A stretch of 64,000 nt of DNA. Origin: Phylloscopus collybita. Its lineage: Eukaryota; Chordata; Aves; Passeriformes; Phylloscopidae. The first letter of the stretch is position 1. Every line of letters begins with the position of its first letter. The notes under the pieces are model-generated. The model worked only from the letters and a program-made list of their open reading frames with translations. It did not search any database and had not been told where the DNA came from. Where the stretch lies: assembly GCA_027886175.1 (NCBI GenBank), contig JAJNNQ010000137.1:8064001-8128000 (forward strand), written 5' to 3'. A program made the position numbers and the translations under genes. This document shows, piece by piece, positions 62,528 to 64,000 of the stretch.

Positions 62528-64000
62528 TTTTTTTTGGCAGCACTTTCTTGCTTACCTATAACATTATGGATAACATCAATTAGGGGTTGCATTCTATACC
62601 TGTAATGAAACTGCTTAAAAAAACATTAACTAAATTCTGGGAGAATTTACTATGCAACAGGTTTCTATTAGATGTAGAGCGGGTTTAGCAAAAAGTTACT
62701 TAGTACATGTGGCTACATGTTCAGCTGCAGTATTTTCTGTGAAAGTCATCTCTTGAGAGTCAGATTTATATTCTAACACAAGTATATTTATCCTTGCCAA
62801 CTTAAGCAATATCATCTATGTGTGTTTTCCTTCAAGGTGCTGATTTTCCTTCATCATTAGCAGGAATTTATCACTCTTTCACTTAGTTTTGGCTCATGTG
62901 GTAATCCCTGCCAATGATCTTTACTTCACAGTTCACTTTGGGTTGTTATAAAATATTTTTGCCCTTCCTCTAAGGTGCTTTTGGACCATCACATGAGTTT
63001 TACATATCCTTTTCAATACATATATTCCTGTAAAACCCTAGAAATTGTGAGGTTGTTTCCTTTAACCAAAAGCCCATCTAGAACTGAATAGTCTCCCTTG
63101 GAAAGTTCTTGGAAAATTCTGATCCTACCATCCCATGCTGGTGACTTGGATGATTTCCCACAGTTCTATCTCAGATGTAGTTCTGGCAATTTCAGTCCTC
63201 ATTGAACCCCAGACTTGAGTTTGTCCATGTGTTGGCAACTCCATAACTCAGTTACAGGCATTGTTCCACTGCATGTTTGCCCTGACAGTACTGCTGTAGT
63301 TATTAAAATTTCCCCCCTTTTTTATCAGTTTAACTACATAATTCTGTATCTGAGAAATTAATAATTTTCAAGTTCTCTAACACTGGAACAGTTTTCCAGA
63401 TCCCCATCTGATAGCAATAAATAATGGCTGATCGATTTCATTTTAAAAGGGCATACAGAGTTAGAAAGAATGAGGTGAAGCTTCTTATTTCCATTGCTTA
63501 AGGTCAAAGCCTTCTTTTGAGCAGACTGAATCAGTTTTGGTTAGTGGTTACTGTGGTTAGTGTGATACATGAGCCATTGTTGATCATTTTCAATCACACT
63601 ACTGTAAGTAGACTTTGCCAGAGAGAATTCCCATGAAAAAATAGGTTTTTGCTTTCTGGCACAGTAGCTATGTATTACTGTGTCTTTTAACAAACTCACC
63701 AGTTTTAAAACCTCTTTAAGCTTCTCCTTGAAAGTCATTAGATTTTCTTTGTACAACTTAACTTAGTTAGGAACACTTATCACAAATTTCCTGGTGTGAT
63801 TTGGCATTGAGAAGAACTTGGAAAGCTCTATGTATCATCAGGCATTTTAGTGATGACTTCATCCTTTTTATAAACTGCACATATACCTAGTTATGTTATG
63901 ATCTAGTTGTGTTAAGATATGTAATTTCAGATTATGAATATTCAGATTTGGGCCACAATCTGTTTCTTTTCAAAATTCCAACAGCTCAGAGCTGTTAGTC
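62528..64000. other. AT-rich non-coding stretch to the window end
   Basis: Only short frames (71 codons at 63541-63756, -). No repeat family or gene is recognised, and nothing suggests a gene is cut by the window end. Confidence 0.55.

Noticed and set aside
1..64000. Isolated AATAAA, TATA-like and ATGCAAAT strings
   Set aside because: They are frequent by chance in AT-rich DNA; only those with a second supporting signal were listed.
1..64000. Bacterial-type operons, ribosome-binding sites, CRISPR, tRNA or rRNA genes
   Set aside because: None were seen; composition and repeats indicate vertebrate nuclear DNA.

Overview
This window reads as non-coding DNA from a vertebrate nuclear genome, almost certainly a bird. 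The two most recognisable mobile elements are both avian in character. One is the 3' end of a CR1 LINE (about 42840-42910, + strand). The other is a solo LTR of the ERVL-type endogenous retroviruses that are common in birds (about 60406-60893, - strand). The rest supports this: the sequence is visibly AT-rich and CpG-poor, young repeats are sparse, there are no L1 or Alu-type elements, and worn fragments resemble ancient amniote MIR/L2/CR1-L3 repeats. All identifications are from memory of repeat families; no database search was run.

I found no convincing protein-coding gene, rRNA, tRNA or other RNA gene. Open reading frames reach at most about 160 codons, often overlap on both strands, are concentrated in slightly GC-richer patches, and show no domain I can name. 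The window therefore fits an intergenic desert or the inside of a very long intron. A few places have a good splice acceptor, a short open interval and a good donor: 9517-9587 and 9820-9890 (+), 35139-35236 (+), 21867-21994 (+, not coding) and 30361-30461 (-). They are listed as low-confidence candidate exons, because such look-alikes are expected by chance in 64 kb.

Layout. 1-9500 is plain AT-rich DNA with homopolymer and simple repeats. 9500-9900 holds two candidate exons flanking a T-rich tract and a perfect 16-bp hairpin. 10-25 kb is mostly featureless. 25.9-28.5 kb holds four probable ancient MIR-like fragments in both orientations. 33.6-34.3 kb holds three more, and 38.7, 44.4, 53.9 and 56.9 kb one each. 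42.4-43.0 kb holds an A-rich tract, the CR1 end and a very CpG-dense 38-bp patch. 47.2-50.2 kb is the GC-richest part, with the most overlapping ORFs but no recognisable product. 60.2-60.9 kb holds the simple repeats and the ERVL LTR. 60.9-64 kb is AT-rich with one G-run cluster.

No set of genes working together can be described. I did not find evidence for a new biological system. The most checkable leads are the candidate exon pair with its intronic hairpin, the CpG patch abutting the CR1 end, the rearranged ERVL LTR and the recursive-splice-like sites.
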